Below are positions 1 to 7,275 of a stretch of DNA of 25,304 nucleotides, in pieces. The DNA is from UBA11858 sp964589145 (GTDB lineage Bacteria > Chloroflexota > Anaerolineae > Anaerolineales > UBA11858). Position numbers and translations under genes: made by a program. Each line of letters opens with the position of its first letter. Positions within the stretch are counted from its first letter, which is position 1. The stretch spans positions 1 to 25,304 of the forward strand of contig CAZPSL010000159.1 in assembly GCA_964589145.1 (NCBI GenBank), read 5' to 3'. The notes beneath the pieces are model-generated. The model saw only the letters and a list, made by a program, of their open reading frames with translations, made no database searches and had not been told where the DNA came from.

Positions 1-46
1 CCCCCGGCGGGGCGGGGTGTTCGGTGCCTGTCCTGTTCGCAAAATG

Positions 47-79
47 AAGACTGGCAGTCCTGCCAGGACTGCCAGTCTT
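47..79. repeat. Palindromic stem-loop, copy 1
   Basis: AAGACTGGCAGTCCT, loop GCC, then the exact reverse complement: a 15-bp perfect stem. It is related to the stem at 13615-13643. Two paired positions differ between the copies, and both differences keep base pairing (A-T versus G-C, T-A versus C-G). Read on the minus strand it follows the hydrolase gene by about 90 bp and is trailed by a short T run (CATTTT), so it may also serve as a transcription terminator. Confidence 0.75.
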
Positions 80-109
80 GTGTGCGGGGCGAGGGAAACA
101 CACGGGAAT

Positions 110-132
110 TTCTACAACATTTTCCTGCACCC
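110..132 (-). repeat. Lone terminal repeat (R-type end)
   Basis: TTCTACAACATTTTCCTGCACCC matches the right-hand ends at 19097-19119 and 19375-19397, differing at only a few bases. In those copies the element lies to the left of this sequence, so here the matching left end would be outside the window. Confidence 0.6.
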
Positions 133-170
133 GTTTGATGGGGGGAGTGTCGTCGAACACGATTTGCGAG

Positions 171-1454
171 TTATAATCTTGCCCCCAACAACGGCACCAG
201 CATTTCCTTCCAGTGCAAACCCCCGTGACGTCCAAGCAGAAAATCCTTTTTATCTGCCCACCAGAGGTAGTTCCTGTCATGAGCAAGGGCAATCAGGTCA
301 CCGGCGCGGCTGCGCAGGTCGGGGTGCAACTCGCCGGGGCCGAACAGACCGGCGGCGATGGCCTGTTCGCTTTCGATGAGGCTAAACCCATCCGGCCAGT
401 GCTCGTTCAGGGAGGCGCGGACGGAATCTTCGCAGCCGGGGCGCAGATGCAGGTAAGCCATGCGGTTTTCGCCGGTGGGCAGGATGTGCAGGCAATTTAT
501 GAGCGCAGGATGGCGATGCAGGGTGTTGTTCTCACGCAGCAGGGTGTGAATCTGCCCGTGGTCGGCGGTGAGCAGCACCAGGGTTTCCCGCCGCGCTGCG
601 GGGGAGAGTTTCTCCAGGAAGAGATGCTCGAATAGCGCACTGAACTGAGCGAACTCGGCGGCGGGGCGTTCATCTTCCGGGCCGTGGCGGTGAGAAAGAC
701 TATCCAGTTCACCCCAGTAAACCCAGATGTACTGCCGTTCCTGCGGTTTTTCTTCCAGCAGTTGGCGGATACTGATCCACAGGTCGGTCAGGGTCAGGAA
801 AGCGCGCGGCTCCACCTCGCGCTGGAACATCTGTGACAGGCCGGAGTAAGCGATGCTGGCGTGCTGGAAGGTATATGGCGTGATGCCGTGCGCCCGCAGA
901 TGCGGCCCGAAAGTCGGCACGGGAAGGAACTTTTGGGGGGCAAACCCGGCATGAGAGAGGCTGCCAACCTCGCCGCGGAAGGACATCGGGGCGTGCAGGA
1001 TCATATTGGCGACCATGCCATACTTCCGCAGCCAGATTTCGTAGCCCAGGATGCCGTGCGAGGCCGGGCTGCGCCCGCTCCAGAGGGTGGTGAGCGCCGC
1101 CGAGGTTGTGCTGGGGCTGGTGGAGGTCAGCGGAGCCAGAATGCCGTTTTTGAGCAGGGTGCGCCAGATCGGAGCGGTGCCGTCCGCTATCCAGCGCTGG
1201 AGACGATGCAGGGCGAGACCGTCCATCAGGATCAGGATGACGCGGCGGATCCCGCTCCCCAGGGGGCTGAGGATCTCCGGGGTCAGCGTACCCTCTCCGA
1301 TGCCGGGGGTGTCCATCCAATGGCAGATCGAATCGGGGATGTTGAGGATGGATTGGTCTGCGTAGCGGGGAACGATGAACTCATCCGGCAGGTCCAATCC
1401 GGGGAGGCGGTGGTCTTGCAAGCGGGGGAGAAGTCGGGATGTGAGATCGGGCAT
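171..1454 (-). CDS. Alkaline-phosphatase-superfamily hydrolase (type I phosphodiesterase/nucleotide pyrophosphatase-like)
   Basis: A 427-residue protein using the ATG at 1454. An upstream in-frame ATG at 1526 is rejected because it would translate through the terminator hairpin at 1481-1504. The metal-site pattern of the alkaline phosphatase superfamily is visible: ILILMDGL (Asp78), a Ser/Thr nucleophile cluster PSTTSAALTTLWSG (about 115-117), ELDSLSHRHG (Asp251, His255, His257), LLTADHG (Asp298, His299) and GRHGG (His410). Family members hydrolyse phosphodiesters, phosphomonoesters or pyrophosphates using two divalent metals. No signal peptide is seen, so it is likely cytoplasmic. It is the last gene of the minus-strand cluster, behind a terminator, so it may be expressed at a lower level or from its own promoter. 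Its substrate cannot be told from sequence. The Shine-Dalgarno sequence is weak (AAGA). Confidence 0.83.
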   Translation of the reverse strand: MPDLTSRLLPRLQDHRLPGLDLPDEFIVPRYADQSILNIPDSICHWMDTPGIGEGTLTPEILSPLGSGIRRVILILMDGLALHRLQRWIADGTAPIWRTLLKNGILAPLTSTSPSTTSAALTTLWSGRSPASHGILGYEIWLRKYGMVANMILHAPMSFRGEVGSLSHAGFAPQKFLPVPTFGPHLRAHGITPYTFQHASIAYSGLSQMFQREVEPRAFLTLTDLWISIRQLLEEKPQERQYIWVYWGELDSLSHRHGPEDERPAAEFAQFSALFEHLFLEKLSPAARRETLVLLTADHGQIHTLLRENNTLHRHPALINCLHILPTGENRMAYLHLRPGCEDSVRASLNEHWPDGFSLIESEQAIAAGLFGPGELHPDLRSRAGDLIALAHDRNYLWWADKKDFLLGRHGGLHWKEMLVPLLGARL

Positions 1455-1474
1455 TTTTTGAAATCTGTCTTGTG

Positions 1475-1504
1475 AAAAAACAGACCCCCCAAGCGGGGGG
1501 CCTG
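1475..1504 (-). terminator. Intrinsic terminator after the double binding-protein gene
   Basis: On the minus strand CAGGCCCCCCG, loop, GGGGGGTCTG is followed directly by TTTTTT (plus-strand positions 1475-1480). The stem is nine G-C rich pairs with one mismatch. It begins about 20 bp after the stop codon of the binding-protein gene and separates it from the hydrolase gene. Confidence 0.85.
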
Positions 1505-1526
1505 TTGATGTGTGAACCGTGGTCAA

Positions 1527-4247
1527 CTAGGGAGCAACTTGCTCGGCCAGGCTGGCGTTGGCATCCTCGGTGAGTTGGTCGAGGGTGGATTGAACGTCGG
1601 CGCCATTGGCGATAGCGGCCATGGCGTCGTTGACCAAGGGGTTGCGCACGAAGTCATAACCGGGCACGGGCGGCTCGGTGGTGCCGTACTGGAGCAGGTC
1701 GAAGGCTTTGGCGTAGGCCGGGTTTTCGTCAAAGTAGCCGGATTCCTGCAAGTACTCTGCTGCGCTGGCGCGCACCGGGAAGTAGTTGGAGGCCTGCGCC
1801 CACTTGGCCTGAACCTCGGGGCTGGTGTAGTACTTGAGGAACAGCCAGGCAGCCAGTTCGCGCTCCGGTTCGTGCTTGGGCATGCTGATGCTGGCACCGT
1901 AGATATTCTGCACCGGATCCTCGGTGGTGTGCGGAATGGGGGCGATGCTCCAACTGAAGTTCGCGCCTTCCTCAACGCCCTTCTTGTAGTAGGGCATACC
2001 GGAGGAGGAACCAACGGTGAACAGGGTGGTGCCCTGAGCAAAGTTGGTTTGATCACCGTAGCGCTCGGTCACGAGCGTTGCGCAGCCTTCGTTGAAGAGT
2101 TCCTGGATCATGGTCATGGCTGCAACGGCGGCTTCGCTGTTGTAGGTGTACTGGTTGTTCTCGTAATCGAAGACATCGCCGCCGAAAGCGAAGGTCCAGG
2201 AAGCGAAGCGGGATGCATCGATGCTCAGTTCGTAGCCGCGGCTGCCCTCGGCGGTTGCACCGCTCCAGGGGTTCGCGGCGGCGGCGCAAGCCATTTCCTT
2301 GAACTCTTCAGGAGTCGCGGGCGGTGCATCATAACCCAGTTCAGCCAGCCAGTCCTCGTTGTAGTAAAGGACTTCCATCGAGCGGTTGGGCGGGAAGCCC
2401 AAGCGGGCACCGTCAAAGGTGGGGAAGATATCCTGGTTATAGAAACCGGCGAAGAAGTCCGCCTGATCCTGGCGGCTGAGGCCCCATTTGATGCTCTCAA
2501 CCAGCGGGGTCATATCTTCAAGTGCGTCGGCCAACTGGTAGGTCGCGGCCTGGTTCTGGTAGGCCACAACCAGATCGGGGGCATCGGGGGTGCCGAGGAC
2601 GGTGAGCATCTTCTGGAAGATGTCGCCATAGCCGCCCTGGAATTCCGCCTGGACGGTGATGCCCCACTCGTTGGTGTTGTTGAACTCGTCAACAATCTCC
2701 ATCAGGGCTTCTTCGCGGGCACGGGAGTGCTGGTGCCAGAAGACGATGGTCTGTCCGCTGGGATCAACCTTTGCCCAGGGGTCGGGGCTTTCGGGGATCA
2801 TCGCCAGTTGTTCGGCGAGGCTTTCGTTGGCATTGGTGGTCAGGTCAGCCAGGGTGCTGTCTACCTCGGCGCCGTCGGCGATGGCGGCCATTGCTTCTTC
2901 GGCCATGTCACGCACATAGTCGTAACCGGGCACGGGCGGCTCGGTGTGACCGTATTTCAACATGCTGAAGGCGGTTTCGTAAGCGGGGTTCTCGGCGAAG
3001 TAGTCGCTCAGACCATCGGCAACGCTGGCGCGCACCGGGAAGTAGTTGGAAGCCTGCGCCCATTTGGCCTGTACTTCGGGGCTGGTGTAGTATTTCAGGA
3101 ACAGCCAGGCTGCCAGTTGGCCCTCAGGAGTTGTTTTGGGGATGCTGATGCTGGCACCGTAGATGTTTTGCACCGGCTCGTCGGTGACATGCGGAATGGG
3201 GGCAACGCTCCAATTGAAGTTTGCGCCATCGGCAACCGCGCTCTTGTAGTAAGGCATACCGGAGGATGAACCGACGGTGAACAGGAGGCCGCCCTGGCCG
3301 AAATCGGTCTGGTCGCCGTAGCGTTCCACGACGATGGTGGCGCAGCCGTCATCAAAGAGCCCTTGCAGGAACTTCATCGCATCTTTGGCGGCATCGCTGT
3401 CGTAACTGTACTGGGTGTTGTCGTAGTCGAAGATATCGCCGCCGAATGCGAAAGTCCAGGAAGCAAAGCGGGAGGCGTCAACGCTCAATTCATAGCCCAT
3501 GCTGCCTTCGGCAGTGGCGCCGCTAAAGGGCGTGGATGCGGCCTTGCAGGCCATTTCCTTGAACTCTTCGGGGGTCGCGGGCGGGGCGTCGTAGCCCAGT
3601 TCCTTCAGCCAGTCCATGTTGTAGTACATCACTTCCATGGAGCGGTTGGGCGGGAAGCCCAGGCGCATGTTATTGAACGAAGGGAAGATGTCCTGGTAGA
3701 AGAAGCCGGGGAAGAAGTCATCGATGTCTTCCTTGCTGAGGCCCCATTTCTGGCTGTAGACCAGTTCATCCATGTCAATCAGCGCATCGGCCAGTTGGTA
3801 GGTCGCGGCCTGGTTCTGGTAAGCCACCACCAGGTTGGGGGCGTCCGGCGTGTTCATAAAGGTGAGCATCTTGTTGAAGATGTCGCCGTAGTGGCCCTGA
3901 TACTCGGCCTGAACGGTGATGCCCCACTCGTTGGTGCTGTTGAATTCATCAACGATCTCTTGCAGGGCCTCTTCACGCCCGCGGGTGTGCTGGTGCCAGA
4001 AGGTGATTACCTGTCCGGTCGGGTCAACGTCCGCGTAGACGTCTTCCATCGCGCCGGTGGTGTCGGTGACATCGGCGGGCTCTTCGGCGGGGGCTTCTTC
4101 GGCGGGAGCCTCTTCAGCCGGGGCTTCTTCGGCGGGAGCCTCTTCGGCCGGGGCTTCTTCGGTGGGCTCGACGCTGCCGCAAGCGGTCAGCGCCATTGCA
4201 GCCATCACGAAGACGGCCAGCAGAATAAACCAAAACTTTTTGTTCAT
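1527..4247 (-). CDS. Tandem double solute-binding lipoprotein of a sugar-type ABC transporter
   Basis: A 906-residue secreted lipoprotein. Residues 1-23 form a lipoprotein signal peptide ending in the lipobox LTAC (Cys23). Residues 31-55 are five EAPAE repeats forming an acidic, flexible tether. Two full family-1 extracellular solute-binding domains follow, at about 75-494 and 495-906. Each starts with a DPxGQ..xFWHQH motif, and equivalent positions are offset by exactly 420 residues. Over residues 331-370 I count 30 of 40 identical residues between copies. Family-1 proteins of about 420 residues normally carry one domain and bind sugars or glycerol-3-phosphate-like ligands outside the membrane. 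The ATG has a strong AAAGGAGGAG site 8 nt upstream. Two MalF/MalG-type permease genes lie just upstream in the same orientation and no ATPase gene is present. The two sites may bind the same ligand or related ones. Confidence 0.95.
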   Translation of the reverse strand: MNKKFWFILLAVFVMAAMALTACGSVEPTEEAPAEEAPAEEAPAEEAPAEEAPAEEPADVTDTTGAMEDVYADVDPTGQVITFWHQHTRGREEALQEIVDEFNSTNEWGITVQAEYQGHYGDIFNKMLTFMNTPDAPNLVVAYQNQAATYQLADALIDMDELVYSQKWGLSKEDIDDFFPGFFYQDIFPSFNNMRLGFPPNRSMEVMYYNMDWLKELGYDAPPATPEEFKEMACKAASTPFSGATAEGSMGYELSVDASRFASWTFAFGGDIFDYDNTQYSYDSDAAKDAMKFLQGLFDDGCATIVVERYGDQTDFGQGGLLFTVGSSSGMPYYKSAVADGANFNWSVAPIPHVTDEPVQNIYGASISIPKTTPEGQLAAWLFLKYYTSPEVQAKWAQASNYFPVRASVADGLSDYFAENPAYETAFSMLKYGHTEPPVPGYDYVRDMAEEAMAAIADGAEVDSTLADLTTNANESLAEQLAMIPESPDPWAKVDPSGQTIVFWHQHSRAREEALMEIVDEFNNTNEWGITVQAEFQGGYGDIFQKMLTVLGTPDAPDLVVAYQNQAATYQLADALEDMTPLVESIKWGLSRQDQADFFAGFYNQDIFPTFDGARLGFPPNRSMEVLYYNEDWLAELGYDAPPATPEEFKEMACAAAANPWSGATAEGSRGYELSIDASRFASWTFAFGGDVFDYENNQYTYNSEAAVAAMTMIQELFNEGCATLVTERYGDQTNFAQGTTLFTVGSSSGMPYYKKGVEEGANFSWSIAPIPHTTEDPVQNIYGASISMPKHEPERELAAWLFLKYYTSPEVQAKWAQASNYFPVRASAAEYLQESGYFDENPAYAKAFDLLQYGTTEPPVPGYDFVRNPLVNDAMAAIANGADVQSTLDQLTEDANASLAEQVAP
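1530..4025 (-). repeat. Intragenic 1260-bp tandem duplication
   Basis: Copy 1 covers 2766-4025 and copy 2 covers 1530-2765. The period is 1260 bp (420 codons). The copies are diverged but clearly related at DNA level: 53 of 60 bases match between 1801-1860 and 3061-3120, with several differences at silent positions. This argues for an old duplication rather than an assembly artefact. Confidence 0.93.
4083..4157 (-). repeat. 15-bp coding tandem repeat (EAPAE x5)
   Basis: Five 15-bp units encode the EAPAE linker between the lipid anchor and the first binding domain. Units alternate between GAA-GCC-CCG and GAG-GCT-CCC codon patterns, giving a 30-bp higher-order period. This suggests growth by slippage or unequal exchange of two-unit blocks, so linker length may vary among strains. 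Confidence 0.85.
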
Positions 4248-4324
4248 TTGGATTTCTCCTCCTTTTTAGAGAAATTGAAAGTTTTTTGGAACTGTAATTT
4301 TTGAATCGGGTGTGTATTTTTCAA
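4244..4324 (-). CDS. Possible 26-codon leader ORF before the binding-protein gene
   Basis: A TTG codon at 4324 lies 6 nt after a strong AAAGGAGG site (4334-4341 on the minus strand). It opens a 26-residue Lys/Gln-rich reading frame whose TGA overlaps the ATG of the binding-protein gene in an ATGA arrangement. This layout would allow translational coupling. The peptide has no recognised homology. The region is AT-rich and such a short frame can arise by chance, so this is a weak call. Confidence 0.25.
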   Translation of the reverse strand: MKNTHPIQKLQFQKTFNFSKKEEKSK

Positions 4325-4386
4325 TAGCAGTAACCTCCTTTCGCTTGAAGGTTTTTGAGGGTGGAAACTGAAAATCAGGAACGGTA

Positions 4387-4412
4387 AGTATACCCCAATC
4401 TCCAACCGTCAA
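4387..4412 (-). promoter_or_regulatory. Candidate internal promoter and operator
   Basis: On the minus strand TTGACG (4407-4412) and TATACT (4387-4392) each match the sigma-70 consensus at 5 of 6 positions, but the spacer is only 14 bp. An 8-bp inverted repeat, CCCCAATC/GATTGGGG (4393-4400 and 4428-4435), brackets the -35 box and could be a regulator site. A promoter here would let the binding protein be made in excess over the permeases. Confidence 0.35.
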
Positions 4413-4510
4413 CCCCCACTTTGCCGGATTGGGGGCAGGCGAATGCTGTGGAGGTGGGGGGGCGGAGAAGCGTTCTTGTGCATCTGCCGGGGTTTTGCGT
4501 CCCTGCCAGA

Positions 4511-5413
4511 TTATCCTTTCAGGCCGGTCGTCGCAATTCCTTCTGTGAACTGCCGTTGGGTGAGGAAGTAAAGAATCAAAATCGGGATGATGGTGATCAC
4601 CGCACCGGCCATCAGCAATTGGGTTTCCGGCCCGGCCTCGGTGACGAAAGTCCACAGTCCGACCATCAGGGGCCGCCAATCGGGTTTGGTGGTTACTAGC
4701 AGCGGCCACAGGAACGCGTTCCACGAACTGATGAACCCGAAAATCAGCACGGTCATAATCGGGGCTTTGCTGATCGGGAGCACCACCTGTACAAGAAACC
4801 GCAAATGTCCCGCTCCGTCAATGCGGGCGGCATCCCAGAGTTCATCGGGGATTTGGGCGAAGAACTGTTTAAGCAAAAAGATGCTGAACACGCTCGCCAT
4901 AAACGGCACGGTAAGCGACGGCAACTGGTTGAGCCATGAGCCCTGCCAGTCCGGTAATCCCGGAAGCGGGATAATGTCGCCGCGCACCATCAGGAAGTTG
5001 GGGATCAGCGTCACGGATTCGGGGATCATCATCGTTGCCAGCAAAACCGCGAAAATTGCGTTGCGTCCAAAGAACTTGATGCGCCCGAAGGCGTATCCTG
5101 CCAGGGTGGAGGTGAATAACAGCCCTGCCAGCGTGGTGAACGTGATGATTACGCTGTTCATAAAATACTTGCTGAACTGCGCTTCGTTCCAGGCTTCTAC
5201 GTAATTTCCCCATTGCGGGGCGGCGGGCAGCCATTGTTTGTTAATCGTCTCGCCCAGAGTCATCAGCGAGGTGGAGATCATCCAGAAGAAGGGGATGATC
5301 GCCAAAACCCCGCCGATAATCAGGACTGCATAAAGGAAAATCCGTCCGAAACTGAAGTGGAAGGATGTTCCTCCCGACTGTTTTTTCGCGGAAACATCGG
5401 TTGCGTTAGCCAT
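4511..5413 (-). CDS. Sugar-type ABC transporter permease, MalG-like
   Basis: A 300-residue inner-membrane permease. Hydrophobic segments include about 25-48, 88-107, 117-132, 165-182, 213-231 and 266-284, close to the six expected for this group. The EAA loop that contacts the ATPase is at 191-213 (ELWDAARIDGAGHLRFLVQV). The ATG at 5413 is chosen over one 12 codons earlier because it is preceded by GAGAGGG at a suitable distance. It overlaps the end of the upstream permease gene by 8 bp (5406-5413), a sign of translational coupling. With its partner it forms the channel fed by the tandem binding protein. The cognate ATPase is not in the window and is probably a shared MsmX/UgpC-type protein encoded elsewhere. 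Confidence 0.93.
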   Translation of the reverse strand: MANATDVSAKKQSGGTSFHFSFGRIFLYAVLIIGGVLAIIPFFWMISTSLMTLGETINKQWLPAAPQWGNYVEAWNEAQFSKYFMNSVIITFTTLAGLLFTSTLAGYAFGRIKFFGRNAIFAVLLATMMIPESVTLIPNFLMVRGDIIPLPGLPDWQGSWLNQLPSLTVPFMASVFSIFLLKQFFAQIPDELWDAARIDGAGHLRFLVQVVLPISKAPIMTVLIFGFISSWNAFLWPLLVTTKPDWRPLMVGLWTFVTEAGPETQLLMAGAVITIIPILILYFLTQRQFTEGIATTGLKG

Positions 5414-6581
5414 AGAACACCCTCTCGCCGAAGATTTTGTTCTGTGCAAAGGTCAGTGCCAGAATGATGATAAACAGGATAAACGCCTGTGCCGCAGCGT
5501 AACCGAACTGGTTCATTTTGTAAAATGTATCGAAGATGGCGATGCTGGTTGTGTTGACGGTCCCCAATGCCGATGGTACGCGCATCACAAAGATGTGATT
5601 AAACGCCTTGAACGTGCCGATGAAGGCGATCAGCGCCAGGTAGAACGTCACCGGCGAGAGCAGCGGCAGCGTCACGTGACGGAATTTTTGCCAGCCGCCA
5701 GCCCCGTCAATTTCCGCTGCTTCGTAAAGGTCTCCGGGGATTGAACCCAGCCCGGCCAGGAAAATCACCGTGTTATAACCGATATACGTCCAGATTCCGA
5801 AGAAGACAATCGAGACCAGCGCCATGCTCGGCCCGGCCCAAAAGCCTTCCAGGTTTTTAAGGCCGAAAAACACCTCAGTGAACGGTTTGGCCTCGAACAG
5901 CCATTTGAACGGTCCCATCCCGATGAGGCCCACCGCCTGGTTCGCAAGCGAAGTCTCGCGCGGGCTGAAAATCGTGCGGAAAACCACCGCCGTAGCGACA
6001 ACCGGTGTGATGTAAGGCAGGAAGTACAACATGCGGAAAAACTCCTGCCCGCGAATCTTCTGGAAGAGAAGATATGCCAGCCCCAGTGCGATTGCAATCT
6101 CTGCGGGCACGGTGCCCAGCGAATAGTAGAACGTGATCGGCAGCGCATCCAGAAATCGGTGGTCTCCAGCCTCGCTCACTCGTCCCCAGCCGATGGAAAT
6201 CGCATAGAAACCCGCCGCCAGCACCAGCAGGGACACAACGCCAGCGACTATCTTCCGTTTGCTGAGTGATTTGAAACCCGAAGTCCAGATGACGTAGGCC
6301 ACCATCAACAGGGCAAAGCCGCCCACAAATAGCAGCAGGCCCATGTAATCATCCCCCAGTGCCTTCGTATAGTTCTGGAAGCCGATAAAATCGCCTTGTT
6401 TCACCCGCCAGCGATGCATACTCATGTAAAACGCATAGCCGATTGGGAACAGTCCAAACAGCGAAATGACCACAATCGCTGGCAAAATAAAAAGGTACCC
6501 GACCAGATGCTCCTTTATATCCAACCAGCGAAAGCGTTTCTTCTTGTAAACTGTCTCTGGGGTTGATGTGGTCGCAGCCAA
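5406..6581 (-). CDS. Sugar-type ABC transporter permease, MalF-like, with extra membrane segments
   Basis: A 391-residue inner-membrane permease. The EAA loop is at about 286-306 (YEAAEIDGAGGWQKFRHVTL). Relatives of this type are usually about 290-320 residues with six membrane spans. Here two additional hydrophobic segments (about 80-101 and 110-132) lie between the first span (26-50) and the conserved core starting near 148. That gives about eight spans, a number also known in E. coli MalF. The start is TTG at 6581: no ATG lies nearby, the N-terminus fits the family, and GAGGAGG lies 4 nt upstream. It is the first gene of the minus-strand operon and overlaps the next permease gene. Confidence 0.93.
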   Translation of the reverse strand: MAATTSTPETVYKKKRFRWLDIKEHLVGYLFILPAIVVISLFGLFPIGYAFYMSMHRWRVKQGDFIGFQNYTKALGDDYMGLLLFVGGFALLMVAYVIWTSGFKSLSKRKIVAGVVSLLVLAAGFYAISIGWGRVSEAGDHRFLDALPITFYYSLGTVPAEIAIALGLAYLLFQKIRGQEFFRMLYFLPYITPVVATAVVFRTIFSPRETSLANQAVGLIGMGPFKWLFEAKPFTEVFFGLKNLEGFWAGPSMALVSIVFFGIWTYIGYNTVIFLAGLGSIPGDLYEAAEIDGAGGWQKFRHVTLPLLSPVTFYLALIAFIGTFKAFNHIFVMRVPSALGTVNTTSIAIFDTFYKMNQFGYAAAQAFILFIIILALTFAQNKIFGERVFYG

Positions 6582-6585
6582 TGTT

Positions 6586-6592
6586 CCTCCTC
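6586..6592 (-). promoter_or_regulatory. Ribosome binding site supporting a TTG start
   Basis: GAGGAGG on the minus strand is followed by the 4-nt spacer AACA and then the TTG codon of the MalF-like gene. It is the only strong site near the N-terminus and decides the start. Confidence 0.7.
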
Positions 6593-6700
6593 AGTGTCCA
6601 TGCTGGAAGTTGACATCCCGATTTACGCCCCCGGAACTTGATTATTTGCAAAACCTGGCCTTGCGAAAGAAGTGAAAAACATGGTGTTCATGTGTCCAAA

Positions 6701-6730
6701 AGTATACCAGATAGCAGCCCTCTACGGCAA
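6701..6730 (-). promoter_or_regulatory. Probable promoter of the sugar ABC operon
   Basis: On the minus strand TTGCCG (6725-6730) and TATACT (6701-6706) are separated by 18 bp and match the sigma-70 consensus at 4 and 5 of 6 positions. The expected start near 6694 gives a leader of about 110 nt before the TTG codon. A perfect TTGACA (6733-6738) lies a little upstream but has no well-spaced -10 box. Confidence 0.5.
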
Positions 6731-6787
6731 CCTGTCAAAAATACCATTTTGGCAGAATTATGCCGGTGTAAGCCGTGAACGATGATG

Positions 6788-6863
6788 GAGGTGTATGCAA
6801 ACTGCGGAGGCCGGGGAGGGGGCCAAGGGCAGTTCCCATGCGACTCCGCTTTTGCCTGCGCCC
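6788..6863. repeat. Decayed inverted-repeat element (copy 3)
   Basis: The left end GAGGTGTATGCAAACTGCGG and the right end CTCCGCTTTTGCCTGCGCCC are imperfect inverted repeats, and both resemble the ends of the element at 19212-19397. The near-identical octamers CGATGATG (780-787 in the 6.7-kb line) and CGATGACG (6864-6871) flank them and match at 7 of 8 bases. These could be a worn target duplication. The element is only 76 bp, so this is a tentative assignment. Confidence 0.4.
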
Positions 6864-7020
6864 CGATGACGGCCTGCTGTTGTGCAGAGAGCAGGCCGGG
6901 GAAAAGCGGTTCTCGCGTCTCAGCAAAGGCCGTGAACCCCAGAGGCTGTTGTGCGCTTTCTGTGATGCGGGCAGCAGAAAACCTGCTGTCTCCCCATCTC
7001 CCCTGTGTTCCCTTCACCCT

Positions 7021-7072
7021 GTGGGCAGGCTTCGCCCTCCCCCTTCAGGGGAAGGGGCCGGGGGTGGGGGCG
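7021..7072 (-). repeat. C-rich palindromic repeat, copy A1
   Basis: On the minus strand it reads CCCCCACCCCCGGCCCC, a stem-loop CCCCTGAAGGGG, then a GGCGAAGCCTGCCC tail. The first part matches copies at 18895, 19303 (inverted) and 23753. The tail matches 19040-19056 inside the larger element. Confidence 0.6.
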
Positions 7073-7181
7073 ACAGAAAAGTTCATAACAGGGTCTCATT
7101 CACACTCTTTGCGGTTCCTGCCGCGTTAACGCCTGCATTGACGCTTTGATAGCGCGCAGGGAGTAAACTATGCCCACATGC

Positions 7182-7214
7182 CCGCGGAGGCTGCCCTGAG
7201 TTGTGTCTCCGCGG
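7182..7214 (+). promoter_or_regulatory. Inverted repeat in the livG leader
   Basis: CCGCGGAG and CTCCGCGG form a perfect 8-bp G-C rich stem with a 17-nt loop. A GTTTTTATC run follows 11 nt later and livG starts about 60 bp downstream. It could be an operator or an attenuator. No alternative pairing was found that would establish attenuation. Confidence 0.3.
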
Positions 7215-7275
7215 TGATGCTTTCCCTGTTTTTATCTCCGCTTGCTTGCCGACGTGCGGAACAGAAGGAGTTTCC

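Larger units (their letters stand above)
1..170. other. Noncoding flank with repeats
   Basis: No credible gene is seen here. The stretch lies downstream of the minus-strand hydrolase and holds a perfect 15-bp-stem palindrome (47-79) and one end of the inverted-repeat element family (110-132). The rest of that element, if intact, would lie to the left of the window. Confidence 0.6.
6582..7275. other. Divergent intergenic region, 694 bp
   Basis: The region separates the minus-strand sugar operon from the plus-strand liv operon. It holds a minus-strand promoter (6701-6730), a decayed inverted-repeat element (6788-6863), a C-rich palindromic repeat (7021-7072) and a leader inverted repeat (7182-7214). 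Short open frames in it have no protein-like character. A TTGACG box at 7138-7143 points toward livG, but no good -10 box lies at normal spacing. Confidence 0.6.

Noticed and set aside
172..177. A perfect TATAAT on the plus strand
   Set aside because: It includes the stop codon of the minus-strand hydrolase gene, has no proper -35 box and no plus-strand gene follows.
1512..4304. Long plus-strand open frames (1512-3269 and 3363-4304) opposite the double binding-protein gene
   Set aside because: They are antisense shadows produced by codon bias of the minus-strand gene. Their repeats simply mirror the duplicated domains, and the minus-strand protein has clear motifs and a ribosome site.
6775..7149. 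Short plus-strand frames before livG
   Set aside because: They translate repeat DNA and lack family similarity or a ribosome site.
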